A stretch of 64,000 nucleotides of DNA. Source: Shimia sp. SK013 (GTDB lineage: Bacteria > Pseudomonadota > Alphaproteobacteria > Rhodobacterales > Rhodobacteraceae). Positions 27,599-37,123 of the stretch are shown piece after piece. A model generated the notes under the pieces. That model made no database searches. It was not told the DNA's origin and saw only the letters and a program-made list of their open reading frames with translations. Location of the stretch: the NCBI RefSeq assembly GCF_001292625.1, contig NZ_LAJH01000009.1:310001-374000 (forward strand), given 5' to 3'. Each line of letters starts with the position of its first letter. The stretch's first letter is position 1. A program made the position numbers and the translations under genes.

Positions 27599-28609
27599 AT
27601 GTCCGTCAAACTGACCGCTTCGGCCATCGCCGTTGCAGCCATCGCCGCTACATCGGTCGCCGCTCGTGATCAGGTTCAGATCGCTGGATCGTCGACCGTT
27701 CTGCCATACGCCACAATCGTTGCCGAAGCATTCGGTGAGAACTTCGAATTTCCAACACCCGTTGTTGAAGGTGGCGGTTCCGGTGCTGGCCGTAAGAAAA
27801 TGTGCGAAGGCGTTGGCCCTAACACCATCGACATCGCGAACTCTTCTTCGCGCATCAAACAGTCCGACATCGATCTGTGCGGAACCAATGGTGTGAACGA
27901 CATCATGGAAGTGCGCTTTGGCTATGACGGCATCGTGTTCGCATCCGACATCAACGGCCCGTCCTTCGCCTTCACTCCGGCTGACTGGTTCAATGCCATC
28001 GCCAAGGAAGTTGTCGTAGACGGCAAGCTGGTTGCCAACCCAAACAAAACTTGGGCCGACGCCAATGCCGACCTGCCTGCCAACAATATCCTGGCTTTCA
28101 TCCCGGGTACCAAGCACGGCACACGCGAAGTGTTCGACAAAAAAGTTCTGGAAGCTGGCTGTAAAGCAACCGGCGCTCTGGAACTGCTGGGCGACAAGAA
28201 AGCATGTCACGCGTTGCGCACCGACGGCCTGTCTGTCGACATCGACGGTGATTACACCGAAACTCTGGCCCGTCTGGACGCCAACAAAAACGCCATCGGT
28301 GTCTTTGGTCTGTCATTCTACCAGAACAACACAGACAAGCTGATTGTTGCGACAATGGACGACATTACTCCGTCGACTGAAACCGTTGCGTCCGGCGAAT
28401 ACCCTGTGTCCCGTCCGCTGTTCTTCTACGTGAAGAAAGCGCACCTGGGTGTGATCCCTGGCCTGCAGGAATACATCGACTTCTTCGTATCTGACGACAT
28501 GGCTGGCCCTGATGGCCCGCTGGCAGAGTATGGTCTGGTTTCCGATCCGGAACTGGCCGCAACTCAGGAAATGGTTGCCAACGGCACACCAATGGCTCCG
28601 TTGAACTAA
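27599..28609 (+). CDS. pstS: PstS, periplasmic phosphate-binding protein
   Basis: The 336-residue protein has a Sec signal ending near residue 22 (SVAARDQVQ) and the PstS ligand segments IAGSSTVLPYA, EGGGSGAGRKKMCEG, SSSRIKQSDID and PGTKHGTREVFDKK, which carry the phosphate-binding Ser, Arg and Asp residues. It is of the longer alphaproteobacterial type, with two cysteine-containing insertions. The start at 27599 has TTGGAG upstream. It is the first gene after the Pho box and would be the most abundant product of the operon. Confidence 0.96.
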   Translation: MSVKLTASAIAVAAIAATSVAARDQVQIAGSSTVLPYATIVAEAFGENFEFPTPVVEGGGSGAGRKKMCEGVGPNTIDIANSSSRIKQSDIDLCGTNGVNDIMEVRFGYDGIVFASDINGPSFAFTPADWFNAIAKEVVVDGKLVANPNKTWADANADLPANNILAFIPGTKHGTREVFDKKVLEAGCKATGALELLGDKKACHALRTDGLSVDIDGDYTETLARLDANKNAIGVFGLSFYQNNTDKLIVATMDDITPSTETVASGEYPVSRPLFFYVKKAHLGVIPGLQEYIDFFVSDDMAGPDGPLAEYGLVSDPELAATQEMVANGTPMAPLN

Positions 28610-28624
28610 GCGAGCAATGATCAC

Positions 28625-28654
28625 GATGGCGCCCCTGCAAATGGGGGCGCCATC
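28625..28654 (+). other. Intercistronic stem-loop between pstS and pstC
   Basis: GATGGCGCCCC (28625-28635) and GGGGCGCCATC (28644-28654) form a perfect 11-bp stem with no T-tract. It probably protects the pstS 3' end from exonucleases, or partly stops transcription, giving more PstS than permease. Confidence 0.7.
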
Positions 28655-28687
28655 ACTCGACACCACCTTACTGCGTATGGAGTTAAG

Positions 28688-30148
28688 ATGAGCGCCGGTC
28701 TTGTAATTCTCGCCGTCGTCGCTGTTGCGACCGTCGGCTTTTTTGTTGGGAGAGCGAAATCTCTCAGCACAGCAGGTGGCGATATTCGCCAGTTGCATTC
28801 CCTGCCGAGCTATTACGGACAAGCGACGTTTCTGTTCGCAGCCGTTCCCGCGCTCTTGGTGACCTTTGCGTGGCTGATTTTGCAACCAATGTTTGTCGAA
28901 AGCCAAATCTCCGGCATGATCGTTTCTGGGGACATCGCCGAAGGCAGTTCGCGCACGCTGGTAATGGCGGATGTGCGCCGGATTGCAAATGGCCTCGATG
29001 TTGCTGTGACAGCTGGAAAGCTGAGCGAAACTGGCATCGAAAAGCTAAACACCGCGTCCACCGATGTGCGCGCATTGTTGGCAGAGGTTGGTGTGGCTGT
29101 GGCCTCGGACGTGCAGCAGAATATTCTGGCTGCCGCGAAAGAGTTCCGAATTTTGACCAGCACGCTGCGGGTTGCAATGGCCGTCGTCGCACTTGCTCTG
29201 AGTGTGTTGGGTCTTGTTTTTGCTTTGACCCGTATTAAGCCGGAATACCGTGCGCGCAATGTTTCAGAACAAGCCGTCAAGGCGCTGCTGATCTTGTCGT
29301 CTCTCGTTGCGATCCTGACCACTGTAGGCATCATCGCATCGCTGGTTTTTGAAACGCTGCACTTCTTCCAACTGTATCCCGCCAAAGACTTTTTCTTTAA
29401 CCTGACCTGGAACCCGCAGTTCACCGGCGGCTCTGACCTTGGGTTTATTCCTCTTCTCTGGGGGACGCTCTACGTCTCTTTTGTGGCGCTTGTGTTTGCC
29501 GTGCCAATCGGCTTGTTCGTCGCAGTTTATTTGTCCGAATACGCGACCAATAGAGTGCGCTCGATTGTGAAGCCGGCCGTCGAAATTCTCGCGGGCATCC
29601 CGACGATTGTTTATGGTCTTTTCGCACTAATCACGGTGGGGCCCTTGTTGCGAGACTATTTCGCGCAACCTTTGGGACTTGGGCAGTCGTCTTCTTCCGT
29701 TCTGACCGCTGGTATCGTTATGGGCATCATGTTGATCCCCTTTGTGTCTTCGCTGTCCGATGACGTGATCAATGCGGTTCCACAAGCAATGCGCGATGGG
29801 TCCTACGGCCTTGGGGCAACGCAATCGGAAACCGTAAAACAAGTGATCATACCGGCGGCTTTGCCGGGCATCGTCGGCGCCATTCTTTTGGCGGCCTCGC
29901 GCGCCATTGGCGAGACGATGATTGTGGTCATGGGGGCAGGGGCCGCGGCCAAGCTCAGCCTCAATCCGCTTGAGGCCATGACCACCATCACAGTAAAAAT
30001 CGTCAGCCAGCTGACCGGTGATACCGAGTTCGCCAGCCCTGAAACGCTGGTTGCATTCGCACTTGGCCTTTCACTTTTTGTCCTGACGCTTGGACTTAAC
30101 GTTCTCGCGCTTTACATCGTTCGCAAGTACCGGGAGCAGTACGAATGA
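28688..30148 (+). CDS. pstC: PstC, phosphate ABC permease
   Basis: The 486-residue permease has an extra N-terminal region (about 1-190) with three hydrophobic segments and a periplasmic stretch, typical of the long alphaproteobacterial PstC, followed by the MetI-like permease core with GIPTIVYGLFAL and the coupling motif QAMRDGSYGLGATQSETVKQ. It forms the channel with PstA. Its TGA overlaps the pstA start as ATGA. Confidence 0.94.
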   Translation: MSAGLVILAVVAVATVGFFVGRAKSLSTAGGDIRQLHSLPSYYGQATFLFAAVPALLVTFAWLILQPMFVESQISGMIVSGDIAEGSSRTLVMADVRRIANGLDVAVTAGKLSETGIEKLNTASTDVRALLAEVGVAVASDVQQNILAAAKEFRILTSTLRVAMAVVALALSVLGLVFALTRIKPEYRARNVSEQAVKALLILSSLVAILTTVGIIASLVFETLHFFQLYPAKDFFFNLTWNPQFTGGSDLGFIPLLWGTLYVSFVALVFAVPIGLFVAVYLSEYATNRVRSIVKPAVEILAGIPTIVYGLFALITVGPLLRDYFAQPLGLGQSSSSVLTAGIVMGIMLIPFVSSLSDDVINAVPQAMRDGSYGLGATQSETVKQVIIPAALPGIVGAILLAASRAIGETMIVVMGAGAAAKLSLNPLEAMTTITVKIVSQLTGDTEFASPETLVAFALGLSLFVLTLGLNVLALYIVRKYREQYE

Positions 30149-31473
30149 CCGACGTTTCACCCACTTCGTCACTTCTCACTGTCGACGACCGTACGCGTCG
30201 CCGCAACGCTGCCGAAAAACGGTTTCGCGTGTACGGTGTAATCGCCATTGTGTTGGCAATGCTGGCGCTCGCTGGTCTGATGACATCAATTCTGAGCAAC
30301 GGCTTGTCGGCCTTCAAACAGACCTTTGTCACGCTGGAGATCTACCTCGATCCGGCCAAGCTGGACAAAGACGGATCCCGCGATCTTGACAAGATCCGCA
30401 AGGTTTCGACGTTTGGATATGCGCCACTGATCAAGAATTCGTTGCAAACACAAATGGACTCGCCCGGCATGGCCGTTGAGGGTCTGAAAGCCAAAGACGC
30501 GGCCAAGATGGTGTCTAAAGAGGCCGCCGCTGAGATGCGTCGGTTCGTGTTGAATAACCCGGACATGATTGGCGAAACCGTCAGCTTCAAGTTTCTCACC
30601 TCTGGCCGCATTGACGGCTATTACAAGGGCCGGGTTACGATGGAGAGCGCGGAGCGCGACAGCAACATTTCTCCTGAACAACTGATGTTCGCCGATAAGC
30701 TTAAAGACGCGGGCCTTTTGAAAACGTCCTTCAACTGGGGATTTCTTACGCGAGCGGACGCTTCGGAGAACCGTCCCGAGGCCGCGGGTCTTGGCGTCGC
30801 TATTCTGGGCTCACTTTACATGATGGGCGTGGTGCTCTTTCTGACGCTGCCAATCGGGGTGGCTGCTTCGATCTATCTCGAGGAATTTGCTCCCAGAAAC
30901 TGGTTTACCGACATTGTCGAGGTCAACATCTCAAACCTCGCGGCGGTCCCGTCGATCGTGTTTGGTATTCTCGGCCTTGCGATTTTCATCAACTTCGCAG
31001 GACTGCCGCAATCGGCGCCCATCGTGGGTGGCCTCGTGCTGACATTGATGACGTTGCCGACGATTATCATCTCAACACGTGCATCGCTCAAGGCCGTGCC
31101 GCCATCGATCCGAGATGCAGCATTGGGGGTAGGGGCCTCCAAGATGCAAGCGGTCTTCCACCACGTTTTGCCTCTGGCTGCACCGGGCATCTTGACCGGC
31201 ACCATTATCGGGCTTGCGCAGGCACTTGGTGAAACGGCGCCACTTCTGTTGATCGGGATGGTCGCCTTTGTCCGCGAGTTCCCGGGCGCGCCACCAGAAG
31301 GTCTGTTTGATCCTGCCGCCGCATTGCCGGTTCAGGTTTATAACTGGACACAACGCGCCGACCCGGCCTTTGCGGAGCGCGCCTCCGGGGCCATTATTGT
31401 GCTACTGGTATTCCTGCTGTTTATGAATGCCATCGCTATCATCTTGCGCCGCCGCTTTGAGCGCCGCTGGTAA
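30145..31473 (+). CDS. pstA: PstA, phosphate ABC permease
   Basis: The 442-residue permease has the N-terminal DUF3333-type region (one membrane segment near residues 28-50 and a large periplasmic loop to about 210) and a C-terminal MetI-like domain with AVPSIVFGILGLAIF and the coupling motif SIRDAALGVGASKMQAVFHH. It pairs with PstC; the four-base overlap of their genes supports equal synthesis. Confidence 0.94.
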   Translation: MTDVSPTSSLLTVDDRTRRRNAAEKRFRVYGVIAIVLAMLALAGLMTSILSNGLSAFKQTFVTLEIYLDPAKLDKDGSRDLDKIRKVSTFGYAPLIKNSLQTQMDSPGMAVEGLKAKDAAKMVSKEAAAEMRRFVLNNPDMIGETVSFKFLTSGRIDGYYKGRVTMESAERDSNISPEQLMFADKLKDAGLLKTSFNWGFLTRADASENRPEAAGLGVAILGSLYMMGVVLFLTLPIGVAASIYLEEFAPRNWFTDIVEVNISNLAAVPSIVFGILGLAIFINFAGLPQSAPIVGGLVLTLMTLPTIIISTRASLKAVPPSIRDAALGVGASKMQAVFHHVLPLAAPGILTGTIIGLAQALGETAPLLLIGMVAFVREFPGAPPEGLFDPAAALPVQVYNWTQRADPAFAERASGAIIVLLVFLLFMNAIAIILRRRFERRW

Positions 31474-31491
31474 GCTTAGGAAAATCAAGAC

Positions 31492-32289
31492 ATGTATGAC
31501 GCACCAATTTTGGGGGATGCCGTGAATCAGAAGACAACAAAAATCTCTGCTCGCGATGTGCAAGTGTACTACGGCGACACGCACGCTATCAAAGATGTGA
31601 ACGTGGATATTGACGCCAAGACGGTCACGGCTTTCATCGGCCCGTCGGGGTGTGGCAAGTCAACTTTCTTGCGCTGTATCAATCGGATGAACGACACAAT
31701 TGACGTGTGCCGCGTTGTGGGCGACATCAAGATCGACAACGAGGACATCTACGACAAACGTGTGGATCCTGTTCAGTTGCGGGCCAAAGTGGGCATGGTT
31801 TTCCAAAAACCAAACCCGTTCCCGAAGTCGATCTATGACAACATCGCGTACGGTCCCAGAATTCACGGCCTTGCCAATAGCAAAGCGGATCTTGATGTTA
31901 TCGTTGAAAAGTCCCTGCGTCGCGGTGCCATCTGGGACGAGGTCAAAGATCGCCTTGATGCTCCGGGCACTGGACTGTCTGGCGGTCAGCAACAGCGTTT
32001 GTGTATCGCACGCGCCGTGGCGACGGAACCCGAAGTCCTGTTGATGGATGAGCCATGCTCGGCACTTGATCCCATTGCGACAGCACAGGTTGAAGAACTT
32101 ATTGATGAGCTGCGCAATCAGTTCTCAGTAGTGATCGTCACGCACTCCATGCAGCAAGCCGCACGGGTGAGTCAAAAAACGGCCTTTTTCCACCTCGGAA
32201 ACCTAGTGGAATACGGCGACACCTCGCAGATATTCACAAACCCGCAAGACGAGCGGACGCAAAACTACATCACTGGCCGGATCGGTTAA
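31492..32289 (+). CDS. pstB: PstB, phosphate ABC ATPase
   Basis: The 265-residue ATPase has Walker [11 protein letters not shown]-loop [14 protein letters not shown], signature [15 protein letters not shown] and Walker [14 protein letters not shown], all matching PstB. It powers phosphate import and takes part in signalling to PhoR through PhoU. The first 15 or so residues may be shorter in reality, because a GTG start at 31522 is possible; AGGA lies upstream of the chosen ATG. Confidence 0.96.
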   Translation: MYDAPILGDAVNQKTTKISARDVQVYYGDTHAIKDVNVDIDAKTVTAFIGPSGCGKSTFLRCINRMNDTIDVCRVVGDIKIDNEDIYDKRVDPVQLRAKVGMVFQKPNPFPKSIYDNIAYGPRIHGLANSKADLDVIVEKSLRRGAIWDEVKDRLDAPGTGLSGGQQQRLCIARAVATEPEVLLMDEPCSALDPIATAQVEELIDELRNQFSVVIVTHSMQQAARVSQKTAFFHLGNLVEYGDTSQIFTNPQDERTQNYITGRIG

Positions 32290-32303
32290 GGAGATACCAG
32301 CAA

Positions 32304-33002
32304 ATGCCTGATCAACATATCGTTTCCTCGTTTGACCGTGACCTTGAAGGAATCCAGGCTCACATCATGAAGATGGGTGGCTTGGTCGAAGCCGCCATCG
32401 TCGACGCCTCCCAGGCGCTGCGCGATCAAGACGAAGAACTGTCCGCCGAAGTTATCAAGCGTGATCAAGCAATTGACGCGCTCGATTCACTGATCAACGA
32501 GGAATGTGCCAACTTAATTGCGTTGCGCGCGCCGGCAGCGCTGGATTTACGCGTTGTGCTTTCCGTGATGAAAATCTCAAGCAACCTTGAGCGCATTGGT
32601 GACTACGCCAAGAACCTCGCGAAACGTAACGCAGTGCTGGTTCACATGACTCCCATCGAGGGCGCTCGTGGCGCGTTGCAACGCATGGCACGCGAAGTTC
32701 AGCTAATGCTCAAAGACGTGCTAGACGCGTTTATTATGCGTGACATGGACAAAGCGCAGGAAGTTCTCGAACGAGACCGAGACGTCGATCAAATGTACAA
32801 CGCTTTGTTCCGCGAATTCATCACCTTCATGATGGAGGATCCGCGCCACATCACGCCCTGTATGCATCTTCATTTCATCGCGAAAAACACAGAACGCATG
32901 GGGGACCACGTCACGTCTGTGGCAGAGCAGGTCATCTACCTCGTTTCCGGCAACATGCCAGATGAAAACCGCCCAAAGGCAACGCGCCTCGAAGCAGAAT
33001 GA
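32304..33002 (+). CDS. phoU: PhoU, phosphate signalling regulator
   Basis: The 232-residue protein is all-helical with two PhoU repeats, each with the E/DxxxD metal motif pattern (ERIGDYAKNLAKR and ERMGDHVTSVAEQ). It links the Pst transporter to PhoR and holds the kinase off when phosphate is ample. GGAG lies before the start. It sits between pstB and phoB in one transcript. Confidence 0.95.
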   Translation: MPDQHIVSSFDRDLEGIQAHIMKMGGLVEAAIVDASQALRDQDEELSAEVIKRDQAIDALDSLINEECANLIALRAPAALDLRVVLSVMKISSNLERIGDYAKNLAKRNAVLVHMTPIEGARGALQRMAREVQLMLKDVLDAFIMRDMDKAQEVLERDRDVDQMYNALFREFITFMMEDPRHITPCMHLHFIAKNTERMGDHVTSVAEQVIYLVSGNMPDENRPKATRLEAE

Positions 33003-33020
33003 CCAAACGGGAAAGTTGTC

Positions 33021-33710
33021 ATGAGTAAAGATCACCCCACAGTTCTGGTTGTCGAAGACGAGCCCGCACAACGCGAAGTTCTGTCCTACAATCTCCAGGC
33101 AGAAGGTTTTTATGTGGAAACGGCACCCGACGGCGACGAAGCTTTGATTGTCGTTCAAGAGGTATGTCCAGATATCATCGTTCTGGACTGGATGTTGCCT
33201 GGAACCTCCGGCATCGAAGTCTGTAGACAACTGAAAACGCGGACCGAGACGGCTGGCATTCCGATTATCATGCTGTCCGCGCGTTCCGAGGAAGTTGACC
33301 GGGTGAGGGGGCTTGAAACCGGCGCTGACGACTACGTCATAAAACCGTATTCCGTTTTGGAACTTATGGCGCGCGTCCGAAACCAATTGCGCCGCGTCCG
33401 ACCGGCGGCCGTCGGACAACGTCTTAAATTTGAAGACATCGAACTCGACGCAGAAACCCATCGCGTCACACGCCGCGAAAAGCAGCTAAAGCTTGGTCCA
33501 ACCGAGTTTCGGCTCTTAACGACATTCATGGAAAAACCGGGGCGTGTCTGGAGCCGCGAACAGCTGCTGGATCGTGTTTGGGGGCGTGACATCTATGTTG
33601 ATAGCCGCACAGTGGACGTCCATATTGGGCGCCTTCGCAAAGCTCTTTGTGCTCAAGGTGGAGAAGATCCTTTGCGCACGGTTCGGGGCGCTGGTTACGC
33701 GCTAGGATGA
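33021..33710 (+). CDS. phoB: PhoB, phosphate-regulon response regulator
   Basis: The 229-residue regulator has a receiver domain with D56 (IVLDWMLPG) and the acidic pocket VVEDEPAQ, and a winged-helix DNA-binding domain of OmpR type (GPTEFRLLTTFMEKPGRVWSR begins it). It is phosphorylated by PhoR and binds Pho boxes such as that before pstS. It closes the operon, so PhoB amplifies its own synthesis. Confidence 0.96.
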   Translation: MSKDHPTVLVVEDEPAQREVLSYNLQAEGFYVETAPDGDEALIVVQEVCPDIIVLDWMLPGTSGIEVCRQLKTRTETAGIPIIMLSARSEEVDRVRGLETGADDYVIKPYSVLELMARVRNQLRRVRPAAVGQRLKFEDIELDAETHRVTRREKQLKLGPTEFRLLTTFMEKPGRVWSREQLLDRVWGRDIYVDSRTVDVHIGRLRKALCAQGGEDPLRTVRGAGYALG

Positions 33711-34113
33711 CTTTGGAACAAAAGTTTTTAACGGGCGTCTCCAATGCAGTTTTAGAGACTTGGACCAGCTTTCCCTGCGGGTAATTTCCACAAATACAAC
33801 AAGTTAATGGCGGTGGTTAAACCAAAGTTTTGCTGTTTCTGTTGCAGGGCAGATTGAGTCATCTGACTTGTTGATGGATACCGTTCCAGGTCACCAGTCA
33901 GGAAACATAGTGCGCATAATAGGTATTATGTTATATTTACATGACCTAAAGTACCGAAAACACCAACGAATTCTACTATGGACAGAGTTGCGCGCTTCCT
34001 CATACTGTTCACCCACCACAAAACCACAGATATTGGCGACTTGTCACAAGTACACACCACTCGGCGTGTCGTTGATATGTCGCGTGTATGAATACTTTGA
34101 AAGACCCATTTGA
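33711..34113. other. AT-rich intergenic region before luxR
   Basis: These 403 bases separate phoB from the LuxR-type gene. A weak GTCTC/GAGAC stem lies at 33737-33759 without a proper T-tract. An AT-rich dyad is at 33915-33930. An open frame covering 33868-34113 has no ribosome site or gene-like composition. Base composition is visibly lower in G+C than in the flanking genes. Confidence 0.5.
33915..33930. repeat. 16-bp dyad upstream of luxR
   Basis: CATAATA and TATTATG are perfect inverted 7-mers with a 2-bp spacer, about 185 bases before the LuxR start. It may be an operator, but it does not resemble a classic lux box. Confidence 0.4.
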
Positions 34114-34881
34114 ATGAACGAAACGCTCGCCTACATTGAAAATCTGACCCGACACACGCGACTAGAAGAGCTTTGGCCAGAGCACTGCAACTACATGGCC
34201 AAATTCGGCTTTGACCGCATCATTTATGGTTATACCAATTATCGCAGCGGCATGATGGTTGGCGATGTAGATGACTTCTTTATCCTGTCCAATCATGATC
34301 CCGCCTATCTGCACAGGTTTCTTGGCGAAGGCCTGTATTTTCACGGGCCCATGTTTCAGTGGACTTTGAACAATTCTGGAGCCGCCAGCTGGGGAATGGC
34401 GGCCAAAGCGCTAAACGAAGGCGCGCTGAGCGATCAACAGCTAAACGTACTTGAGGTAAACAAGAGTTTTGGAATCCAGGCCGGCTACACAGTCAGCTTC
34501 CCAACGGTTTCTTCGCGCACCAAAGGTGCGATTTCATTGGCGGCACGCAGTGATCTGCCGCAGGCCGACATTGATGAAATGTGGGACAAACACGGACGGG
34601 AGATCGAACTCATCAACAACGTTGCTCACCTCAAAGTACAGTCCCTGCCCCATGCAAATTCAGAGCGGGAATTAACCAGCCGCCAGCGTGAAGTTCTTGA
34701 ATGGGTCGGCGATGGCAAAACAATTCAAGACATTGCAATGCTGATCGAGCGCACTCCTGCGACTGTTGAAAAGCACCTCAGGTTGGCCCGCGATGCCATG
34801 AATGTAGAGACGACCGCACAAGCCCTGCTCAAAGCGTCATTTATGAAGCAAATATATCTTCTTGAAGCGCCGCGACCCTGA
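34114..34881 (+). CDS. LuxR-type regulator with autoinducer-binding domain (solo)
   Basis: The 255-residue protein has an N-terminal autoinducer-binding-like domain (about 15-165) and a C-terminal GerE/LuxR HTH (about 185-245, LTSRQREVLEWVGDGKTIQDIA and TPATVEKHLRLA). No luxI-type gene is in the window. By eye, three pocket residues that are nearly invariant in AHL receptors are replaced: Trp57 to Tyr, Tyr61 to Phe and Asp70 to Gly in the YFHGPMFQW region (TraR numbering). It may bind another ligand or none. Confidence 0.88.
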   Translation: MNETLAYIENLTRHTRLEELWPEHCNYMAKFGFDRIIYGYTNYRSGMMVGDVDDFFILSNHDPAYLHRFLGEGLYFHGPMFQWTLNNSGAASWGMAAKALNEGALSDQQLNVLEVNKSFGIQAGYTVSFPTVSSRTKGAISLAARSDLPQADIDEMWDKHGREIELINNVAHLKVQSLPHANSERELTSRQREVLEWVGDGKTIQDIAMLIERTPATVEKHLRLARDAMNVETTAQALLKASFMKQIYLLEAPRP

Positions 34882-34981
34882 TTTTTTTGTTAGTAAGGTA
34901 ACCCTGACTTGCCCAATTAGCCCACACAATGGCAAACTGAAACAGTTCCGTGAGTGGTGGCTTTGGCCTTTGGAACATATC

Positions 34982-35154
34982 AGAGCGGATCTTCGCAATA
35001 TCGAAGCTCTCTGTTTTGACCGGTAAATCCCGGACGTCAGTCTGAAGATTAATTTTGGTTTTCAGGCTGGCAATTTTCGGTGGTCTCCCCATCCCCATGT
35101 TTTGGAGACCGAGAAAAAGAGACGGCGCCGTCCTCAGGATGGCGTCGTTTTTTT
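34982..35154 (+). ncRNA. Candidate small RNA or structured luxR 3' UTR
   Basis: Four hairpins lie in series: 34982-35010 (AGAGC with GCTCT, TTCG with CGAA); 35038-35069 (CAGTCTGAA with TTCAGGCTG, one G-U); 35082-35110 (GGTCTCC with GGAGACC); and 35121-35149 (13-bp stem GACGGCGCCGTCC with GGATGGCGTCGTT), followed by seven T residues. The last is a Rho-independent terminator 240 bases beyond the luxR stop. No clear promoter is seen, so a processed or long luxR 3' UTR is the alternative. The 5' end is uncertain. Confidence 0.42.
35121..35154 (+). terminator. Rho-independent terminator, plus strand
   Basis: The 13-bp stem (35121-35133 with 35137-35149, some G-U pairs) has a TCA loop and T7 tail. 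It ends the luxR transcript or the candidate sRNA. Confidence 0.85.
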
Positions 35155-35190
35155 GACGCTTAAACCAAGGTTCCCTTGAGTTTCTCGAAA

Positions 35191-35219
35191 AAAGGGCCAG
35201 TTCAGCGAACCGGCCCTTT
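35191..35219 (-). terminator. Terminator of the rpsB-tsf operon
   Basis: AAAGGGCC (35191-35198) with GGCCCTTT (35212-35219), extended by GTTC/GAAC, lies 23 bases after the tsf stop on the minus strand, with a U-rich tail. Confidence 0.85.
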
Positions 35220-35241
35220 CTATTGCGCTTTTAAGGCAAGA

Positions 35242-36117
35242 TTAGCCTTGAGCAGCTTTTGCCACTTCTGCAGCAAAATCTTCTTCTTTTTTCTCGATGC
35301 CCTCGCCCACTTCCATGCGGACGTAACCGACGATTTCTGCACCCGCTTCTTTGGCGGCGGCTTCAACGGTCAAGTCAGGGTTGATCACGAAGTTTTGGCC
35401 CAACAGGGTCACTTCGGACATGAATTTCTTCATGCGGCCAACGATCATTTTCTCGATCACCTGCTCCGGCTTACCGGATTCACGGGCGATCTCGATTTGA
35501 ACATTGCGTTCTTTTTCAACAATGGTCGCGTCCAGGTCTGCTTCGGACAACGACTGCGGGTTTGCAGCAGCAATGTGCATCGCTACTTGCTTACCAAAGG
35601 CTTCGTCGCCACCTTTCAGCGCAACCAGAACGCCGATTTTGCCCATGCCGTCGGTGGCCGGGTTGTGAACATAAGAAGTCACAACGTCGCCTTCCACAGT
35701 CGCCATGCGACGTACGGACATGTTTTCACCAATAGTCGCAACCGCGTCGGTAACAGTTTCTTCAACGGTCTTGCCGCCCAAATCTGCCGCTTTCAGCGCG
35801 TCAACGTCAGACACGTTAACCGCAGCGCCAGCAATCGCGGAAACCATCGACTGGAAGTCTGCATTTTTGCCAACAAAATCGGTTTCAGAGTTAACCTCAA
35901 CTGCAACACCTTTGCCGCCGTCAACTTTAACGGCCACAAGGCCCTCAGCCGCGGTGCGACCGGATTTCTTGGCCGCTTTCGCCAGACCTTTGGTGCGCAA
36001 CCAATCGATTGCTGCCTCTTGGTCACCATCATTTTCGGTCAACGCTTTTTTCGCGTCCATCATACCTGCGCCGGTCATCTCGCGCAGTTCTTTGACCATA
36101 GCTGCTGTGATCGCCAT
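35242..36117 (-). CDS. tsf: Translation elongation factor Ts
   Basis: The 291-residue factor recharges EF-Tu by exchanging GDP for GTP. It begins [26 protein letters not shown], with the TDF-like motif [14 protein letters not shown], both characteristic of EF-Ts. The ribosome site GGAGAG precedes the ATG. It follows rpsB after 67 bases, the usual bacterial order. Confidence 0.97.
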   Translation of the reverse strand: MAITAAMVKELREMTGAGMMDAKKALTENDGDQEAAIDWLRTKGLAKAAKKSGRTAAEGLVAVKVDGGKGVAVEVNSETDFVGKNADFQSMVSAIAGAAVNVSDVDALKAADLGGKTVEETVTDAVATIGENMSVRRMATVEGDVVTSYVHNPATDGMGKIGVLVALKGGDEAFGKQVAMHIAAANPQSLSEADLDATIVEKERNVQIEIARESGKPEQVIEKMIVGRMKKFMSEVTLLGQNFVINPDLTVEAAAKEAGAEIVGYVRMEVGEGIEKKEEDFAAEVAKAAQG

Positions 36118-36184
36118 TTTTGGCTCTCCTCGTCAGAATTGGATATACGAGGGCGGGCTATACCCTGCCCCCGTGTAAGAATTG

Positions 36185-36967
36185 TTACGCTTCGGCTTCT
36201 GCAGCCGGTGCTTCTTCTGCAACGACTTCTTCAACCGGTGCTTCTTCGAATGCGCCAAGATCAACGCCTGCTGCGCCCATCTGTGCGGTCATGCCGTCGA
36301 GAGCCGAACGGGCTGCCAGATCGCAATACAAAGCGATAGCGCGTGCCGCGTCGTCATTGCCAGGAATGATATAGTCAACGCCATCGGGGCTGCAGTTGGT
36401 GTCAACGATCGCCACAACAGGGATGCCCAGCTTGTTGGCTTCTGCAATTGCCAGAGCTTCTTTTTTCACGTCGATAACGAACAGCAGGTCAGGAACACCG
36501 CCCATGTCGCGGATACCGCCCAGCGACGCTTGCAGTTTCTCCTGGTCACGTTCCATGCCCAGACGTTCTTTTTTGGTCAGGCCATCGGCGCCCGATTCCA
36601 TTTTCTCGTCGATTTCTTTCAGCCGGTTGATCGACTGGGAAACGGTTTTCCAGTTGGTCAATGTGCCGCCGAGCCAACGGTGGTTCATGTAGTACTGAGC
36701 CGACTTTTCAGCCGCGTCTGCAATCGGTGCAGCTGCCTGACGCTTGGTGCCAACGAACAGAACGCGGCCGCCTTTTGCAACCGTTTCACGGATTGCGTTC
36801 AGTGCAGCGTCCAGCATTGGAACGGTTTGGGTCAGGTCGAGAATGTGGATGCCGTTGCGCGAACCGTAGATGAACTCGCCCATGCGGGGGTTCCAACGTT
36901 GCGTCTGGTGGCCAAAGTGAACGCCAGCTTCCAGCAGCTGACGCATGGAGAACTCAGGAAGAGCCAT
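36185..36967 (-). CDS. rpsB: 30S ribosomal protein S2
   Basis: The 260-residue protein starts [20 protein letters not shown] and contains the S2 signatures [17 protein letters not shown] and [14 protein letters not shown]. The C-terminus has an acidic, Ala- and Glu-rich tail of about 25 residues, typical for alphaproteobacteria. AAGGAA lies upstream of the start. Expression is probably controlled from the leader at 36968-37095. Confidence 0.97.
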   Translation of the reverse strand: MALPEFSMRQLLEAGVHFGHQTQRWNPRMGEFIYGSRNGIHILDLTQTVPMLDAALNAIRETVAKGGRVLFVGTKRQAAAPIADAAEKSAQYYMNHRWLGGTLTNWKTVSQSINRLKEIDEKMESGADGLTKKERLGMERDQEKLQASLGGIRDMGGVPDLLFVIDVKKEALAIAEANKLGIPVVAIVDTNCSPDGVDYIIPGNDDAARAIALYCDLAARSALDGMTAQMGAAGVDLGAFEEAPVEEVVAEEAPAAEAEA

Positions 36968-37096
36968 GCTTGTATTTCCTTTTCCGGTTTACGCCTTGGC
37001 GGGGAGAAGTGAGAGCGGATGCTCCAACCGGCGGACTGACAGGGATGTCTCCCCTGCGCGAGCCCAAACCCCGCCTGCGGGTTTGAATGTCGCGCG

Positions 37097-37123
37097 TCTA
37101 TACGAGGAACTTGGGCGGTGCAA
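37097..37123 (-). promoter_or_regulatory. Candidate rpsB promoter
   Basis: On the minus strand TTGCAC (37118-37123) and TATAGA (37097-37102) are 15 bp apart, somewhat short. The resulting leader of about 120 bases has a stable hairpin of CAAACCC with GGGTTTG near 37065-37086, a possible site for S2 feedback control. Confidence 0.38.

Larger units (their letters stand above)
34882..35241. other. Structured intergenic region between luxR and tsf
   Basis: This 360-base region contains several hairpins in series on the plus strand (34982-35149) and the convergent tsf terminator (35191-35219). A minus-strand open frame over 34841-35098 is rejected because it has no ribosome site and overlaps luxR. 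Confidence 0.55.

Noticed and set aside
33868-34113. 81-codon plus-strand open frame before luxR
   Set aside because: No ribosome site, atypical composition, and it ends at the luxR start by chance.
34841-35098. 85-codon minus-strand open frame after luxR
   Set aside because: No ribosome site, overlaps the luxR end, and its DNA is better explained by hairpin structure on the plus strand.
35176-36339. 387-codon plus-strand open frame opposite tsf and rpsB
   Set aside because: The opposite strand encodes clear EF-Ts and S2; the frame has a biased Phe- and Asn-rich composition typical of antisense shadows.
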